Shown one piece after another: positions 60,939-64,000 of a stretch of 64,000 nt of DNA. This DNA is from JAAXGI01 sp963579625. GTDB taxonomy: Bacteria; Gemmatimonadota; Gemmatimonadetes; Longimicrobiales; Gaopeijiaceae. The notes under the pieces were generated by a model. That model worked only from the letters and a program-made list of their open reading frames with translations. It was not told the DNA's origin and ran no database searches. Location of the stretch: assembly GCA_963579625.1 (NCBI GenBank), contig CAUZHN010000003.1, forward strand, positions 1-64,000. Reading direction: 5' to 3'. Both the position numbers and the translations under genes were made by a program. Numbering within the stretch: the first letter of the stretch is position 1; the number at the start of each line of letters is the position of its first letter.

Positions 60939-61964
60939 TCAGGACAGTTCACGATTTCCTGCTAGGTCCTGTCCCAGCTGCAGTGCCCGTTCCCTCTTCC
61001 TCTCGAGCCAAGTATTAGAAAAAAATAGAAATCGGGCCGACAAGACGATGCGGCGTACATCGGGCCGGCTCACCTTGACCGGCGCACTAAAGGTTTGGGG
61101 GTTTCCGAGGCTTAGGCCGGCAGTTTGAAGAGCGAGGAGAGCCGGGATGATACAGAAGACTCGGATTCCGCGCTCTCTGAGTGGGAGTTCCTGGCAGTAG
61201 CGAAGCGCTTCCGCGATGTGACCTCCCGCCTTAGCCACGAAAAAATTCAGGATCCCGAGCTGCCAATGGCTTTCCATGAGTCGCAGGTCTGGGGGGGACT
61301 GCTCTCGTGTAAACTGGGGTGGCAGGATGTGCCGCGGTACGAAGATCCAACCCCGCCTGGGGTCTTCATGCAAGCCGCGAATGATATTCACAGTCTGAAG
61401 ACCGAGACCGAAGGACACCGCTGACTCGAGGAGACGATTGTGTCTCTTCCTCACGTGGGGCGAGTACACACAGAAGAGGTCAGTTAGGAGAAGTCCGACT
61501 CGTCCAGCGACCTCGAACATGTAGTCGTCCAAAGCAGACTCATCGGGGAAGTCGGCTCCGCGCTCGGCCCAGTACGACATCCCTCGAGTCGTATTAGCGG
61601 CGTGGGACTGTATCGGCTCACGTAAGTCAGTGGGCAGACGGGAGAGGCCGTCAAGGATTGAGGGGGCCCTGAGTGCAGCCAACTGATCGGGGAGATTACG
61701 GTCTTGGGGGACGACCGCACAGGTAAGCTGTGCGAGTTCCTCCGCGTCCACCGTGTCCCCCGCATGCTCGACTAGTCGGGCCCACCTATCCAACGCGTTA
61801 CGTTTCTCGTCGTGGGTGAGCGTGGGAGAATCCTCGAAGTAGTCCGCGACCCTCAGCACTAAATAGGCCAGCGTGACAGCGTCGCGAAGAGGCGACGGGA
61901 GGGCTTCAATTCCGACGGAGAAAGTCCGACTCGTGGCCCGGAGCAGGTCGTAGTATTCCTGCAT
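60939..61964 (-). CDS. Squalene/phytoene synthase family protein
   Basis: A 341-residue head-to-head prenyl synthase. The opening SRTFSVGIEALPSPLRDAV and LAYLVLRVADYFED contain the first Asp-rich motif (D-Y-F-E-D). The second motif region reads NIIRGLHEDPRRGWIFVP, where squalene synthases usually have RDxxED; the first Asp is Gly. Length and FGLGLQTVNIIRG fit squalene synthase better than phytoene synthase. Product may be squalene for hopanoids, but no squalene-hopene cyclase or desaturase is in the window. Read from ATG 61964 on the minus strand, it is divergent from groES. Confidence 0.85.
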   Translation of the reverse strand: MQEYYDLLRATSRTFSVGIEALPSPLRDAVTLAYLVLRVADYFEDSPTLTHDEKRNALDRWARLVEHAGDTVDAEELAQLTCAVVPQDRNLPDQLAALRAPSILDGLSRLPTDLREPIQSHAANTTRGMSYWAERGADFPDESALDDYMFEVAGRVGLLLTDLFCVYSPHVRKRHNRLLESAVSFGLGLQTVNIIRGLHEDPRRGWIFVPRHILPPQFTREQSPPDLRLMESHWQLGILNFFVAKAGGHIAEALRYCQELPLRERGIRVFCIIPALLALQTAGLSLGNPQTFSAPVKVSRPDVRRIVLSARFLFFSNTWLERKRERALQLGQDLAGNRELS

Positions 61965-62123
61965 TAGCGAAGACTTCTCGGGATGGTAACAGGCCGCGTG
62001 ATCGGGCCAAAATCGAGCCGAAAACTTAAAGGATGGGGGCCATTCCGAACAAGTGGTCTAGTGCCGATCTGAACTTACAGTAGAGGTTTCCTGGAATTGT
62101 TGTAAACTGTGTGACTTGCCCGG

Positions 62124-62151
62124 TTGACATGTCACGAATTGGTAATACATT
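62124..62151 (+). promoter_or_regulatory. Probable promoter of groES-groEL
   Basis: A consensus -35 TTGACA at 62124-62129 is followed after 16 bases by TACATT at 62146-62151, a moderate -10. The adjoining TAATAC at 62143 would need a 13-base spacer and is less likely. The CIRCE element begins 12 bases downstream, inside the expected start region. Confidence 0.6.
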
Positions 62152-62162
62152 TGATCCGGTTA

Positions 62163-62189
62163 TCAGCACTCTCAGTCAGTGAGTGCTAG
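62163..62189 (+). promoter_or_regulatory. CIRCE element (HrcA operator)
   Basis: TCAGCACTC (62163-62171), a nine-base spacer, then GAGTGCTAG (62181-62189). This matches TTAGCACTC-N9-GAGTGCTAA except at the outermost bases, and it sits between the promoter and groES, as in HrcA-controlled chaperonin operons. The hrcA gene itself is not in the window. Confidence 0.93.
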
Positions 62190-62239
62190 CGGGATTGCCA
62201 CCCCTTTTGAAAACCACCGTGGAGTACGGAGGAATACGC

Positions 62240-62548
62240 ATGGCGAATACGATTGCATCGAAGGTTAAGCCCCTCGCCGACCGGGTCGTGGTTCAGGCCT
62301 TAGATGAGGCGGAGCAGACTCGGGGCGGCCTTTACATTCCCGACACCGCGAAGGAAAAGCCACAGCAAGGCAAGGTAGTGGCCGTGGGGCCCGGGAAACT
62401 TTCGGAGCAGGGCGAACGGCTCGCTCCAGATGTAGAGGAAGGAGATACTGTGCTGTATGGGAAGTACTCGGGCACCGAGGTGACCGTGGAGGAGGAGGAT
62501 TACCTCATCCTTCGGGAGTCCGACATTCTGGCCGTGATCGACGGCTGA
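62240..62548 (+). CDS. groES: Co-chaperonin GroES
   Basis: A 102-residue protein forming the heptameric lid of GroEL. It has VKPLADRVVVQALDEAEQT, the mobile loop TRGGLYIPDTAKEKPQQG with the GroEL-contacting Ile-Pro region, and VLYGKYSGTEV. The ATG at 62240 follows GGAGGAA; an in-frame upstream start at 62183 would lie within CIRCE and lacks homology. Expression is probably controlled by HrcA through the CIRCE element 50 bases upstream. The gap to groEL is 85 bases. Confidence 0.98.
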   Translation: MANTIASKVKPLADRVVVQALDEAEQTRGGLYIPDTAKEKPQQGKVVAVGPGKLSEQGERLAPDVEEGDTVLYGKYSGTEVTVEEEDYLILRESDILAVIDG

Positions 62549-62633
62549 TCCAGCATAGAGCCGGATCGCCCCGGAGTCACGCCAATTCACGCATGAGAAC
62601 GCTCGATCACTGGATGGTAAGGAGATAGCACTG

Positions 62634-64000
62634 ATGGCCGCAAAGGAACTCGAGTTCGATACCGAAGCCCGTCACAAGCTCAAGGTCGGCGTGGACAAGC
62701 TGAGTCATGCCGTGAGAGTCACCTTGGGTCCCAAAGGTCGAAACGTAGTGATCGACCGCAAGTTTGGGGCACCGAGCGTGACCAAGGATGGAGTCTCGGT
62801 CGCGAAAGAAATAGAGTTGGAAGACCCTATTGAGAACATGGGTGCCCAGATGGTGAAGGAGGTCGCCACAAAGACCTCGGATCTCGCCGGGGATGGCACA
62901 ACCACCGCCACCGTTCTGGCTCAGGCGATCTTTGGAGAGGGTCTCAAGAATGTCACCGCTGGAAGTGATCCCATGGCGATCAAGCGCGGCATTGACCAGG
63001 GGGTTGATGAGGTGGTCAAGAATCTGCAGGCGCTGTCCGTCGATACCAAGGGCAAGAAAGAGATAGCCCAGGTTGGTATGATATCGGCAAACTCTGACTC
63101 GGAGATCGGAGATCTGATCGCCGACGCGATGGAGAAGGTTGGTAAGGACGGCGTCATAACCGTAGAAGAGGCCAAAGGGCTCGCCACCACCCTCGAGACA
63201 GTCGAAGGGATGCAGTTTGATCGGGGTTATCTCTCTCCGTACTTCGTTACGGATCCAGAGCGAATGGAAGCGGTGCTCGAGGATGCGATGATCCTCATCC
63301 ACGACAAGAAAATTTCGAATATGAAGGACCTTCTTCCGATCCTCGAGAAGGTGGCGCAACTGGGTAAGCCCTTAGTGATTCTCTCCGAAGATGTCGAGGG
63401 AGAGGCCCTGGCCACTCTGGTAGTGAACAAGCTACGTGGAACGCTAAAGGTGTGCGCAGTGAAGGCGCCGGGATTCGGAGACCGCCGAAAGTCGATGCTT
63501 GAGGACATTGCCGTGCTCACTGGTGGGCAGGTCATCTCCGAGGAGTTGGGGTTCAAGCTGGAGAATGCGGTCACTTCCGACCTGGGCGAGGCCAAGCGGA
63601 TCGTTATCGATAAGGACGACACTACGATCGTTGACGGCGGGGGTGAGGAGAGGAAGATCAAAGGCCGGATCGAGGAGATTCGGGTCGCGATCGACAAGTC
63701 CACCTCCGACTACGACCAGGAGAAGCTCCAGGAACGGCTTGCAAAGCTTTCGGGCGGAGTAGCCGTGATCAACGTGGGCGCCGCTACTGAGACTGCGATG
63801 AAGGAGAAGAAGGCTCGAGTCGAGGATGCTCTTCACGCTACGCGTGCCGCTGTGGAGGAAGGGATCGTGGCCGGTGGCGGAGTTGCGCTCCTTCGGGCGC
63901 AGACCAAACTGGGTGAGTTCCAGCTAGCGGATCACGCAGAGGCAATTGGAGTCGACATCCTTCGTCGGGCGCTTGAGGCACCGATCCGGTTGATTGCTAC
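62634..64000 (+). CDS. groEL: Chaperonin GroEL, N-terminal 455 residues (partial)
   Basis: The gene runs off the right edge without a stop, so about the last 90 residues are missing. From ATG 62634 it reads MAAKELEFDTEARHKL, VRVTLGPKGRNVVID, the ATP motif AGDGTTTATVLAQAI, and AVKAPGFGDRRK. The segment VAGGGVALLRAQ near the break is also typical. The ribosome site is AAGGAGAT. It is co-transcribed with groES under the CIRCE-containing promoter. No second groEL copy is seen in the window. Confidence 0.98.
   Translation, partial: MAAKELEFDTEARHKLKVGVDKLSHAVRVTLGPKGRNVVIDRKFGAPSVTKDGVSVAKEIELEDPIENMGAQMVKEVATKTSDLAGDGTTTATVLAQAIFGEGLKNVTAGSDPMAIKRGIDQGVDEVVKNLQALSVDTKGKKEIAQVGMISANSDSEIGDLIADAMEKVGKDGVITVEEAKGLATTLETVEGMQFDRGYLSPYFVTDPERMEAVLEDAMILIHDKKISNMKDLLPILEKVAQLGKPLVILSEDVEGEALATLVVNKLRGTLKVCAVKAPGFGDRRKSMLEDIAVLTGGQVISEELGFKLENAVTSDLGEAKRIVIDKDDTTIVDGGGEERKIKGRIEEIRVAIDKSTSDYDQEKLQERLAKLSGGVAVINVGAATETAMKEKKARVEDALHATRAAVEEGIVAGGGVALLRAQTKLGEFQLADHAEAIGVDILRRALEAPIRLIA

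Noticed and set aside
61125..61424. 99-codon + strand frame opposite the squalene-synthase-like gene
   Set aside because: Shadow of a well-supported gene on the other strand.
1..64000. CRISPR arrays, prophage, toxin-antitoxin or defence islands
   Set aside because: No regularly spaced repeats, integrase, phage structural genes or known defence domains were seen on either strand.

Overview
The window is a dense, mostly housekeeping stretch of a bacterial chromosome, with GC around 58-60% by eye. It carries about 55 genes, nearly all on the + strand. No phage, CRISPR, secondary-metabolite cluster or rRNA is visible. The gene mix suggests a Gram-negative member of the Gemmatimonadota or a close relative (inference from content only). 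Supporting traits are the DUF4159/DUF4175 and 'asparagine synthetase B-like' periplasmic set, BshA, DUF2203, a JAMM-DinG fusion helicase, an archaeal/eukaryotic-type ProRS, many secreted or lipoprotein products, and frequent GTG and TTG starts. A nearly complete CIRCE element precedes groES.

Layout. 1-3.8 kb: rod-shape/elongasome operon (3' end of mreC, mreD, PBP2, rodA). 3.8-12 kb: accD, folC, hisS, a small membrane protein, proS, lysA, guaA. 12-13.7 kb: a decayed region with a lipoprotein gene on the minus strand, a 310-bp MITE-like element with terminal inverted repeats and a TAA duplication, and an M48 peptidase remnant. 13.3-23.8 kb: methylmalonyl-CoA epimerase (minus), thioredoxin, then rsmI leading into a chain of stop/start-overlapping genes (DUF4159, DUF4175, a tetratricopeptide-like protein, the AsnB-like protein and a JAMM-DinG helicase that seems to start at CTG). 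23.8-28.9 kb: a GC-richer accessory block with an FAH-family hydrolase, a truncated duplicate of a flavoprotein gene, the intact Tat-exported flavoprotein, an Ig-like/carboxypeptidase-regulatory-like protein and a diheme cytochrome c. 29-38.1 kb: a TonB-like membrane protein, a decayed spacer, valS, a lipoprotein, an IscA-type protein, a frameshifted metallo-beta-lactamase-fold gene, purN, purH and tRNA-Ser(UGA). 38.4-45 kb: PQQ-type dehydrogenase, a structured intergenic region, an RnfD/UnbU-like membrane protein with a C-terminal Cys-rich Sel1-like domain, a SUMF1-domain protein and an NHL-repeat protein. 45.2-50.5 kb: asd, proC, DUF2203, a MATE transporter, murB (minus) and a DCC-family protein. 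50.7-62 kb: secDF, tatD, mutL, miaA, bshA, nadC, birA, coaX and a squalene-synthase-like gene (minus). 62.1-64 kb: promoter plus CIRCE, groES and the 5' part of groEL.

How the parts work together. The first operon builds the lateral cell wall. Many downstream genes are joined by 4-base stop/start overlaps (GTGA, ATGA, TTGA and once CTGA), which points to long translationally coupled operons. The accessory block at 24-29 kb looks like an exported redox module in which a Tat flavoprotein could pass electrons to a secreted diheme cytochrome c; its substrate cannot be read from sequence. The most unusual items are the CTG-started JAMM-DinG fusion, the partial gene duplication beside the flavoprotein, the RnfD-like/CX7C-repeat fusion paired with a SUMF1 protein, and the MITE-like element. 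No clearly new defence or mobile system was found.
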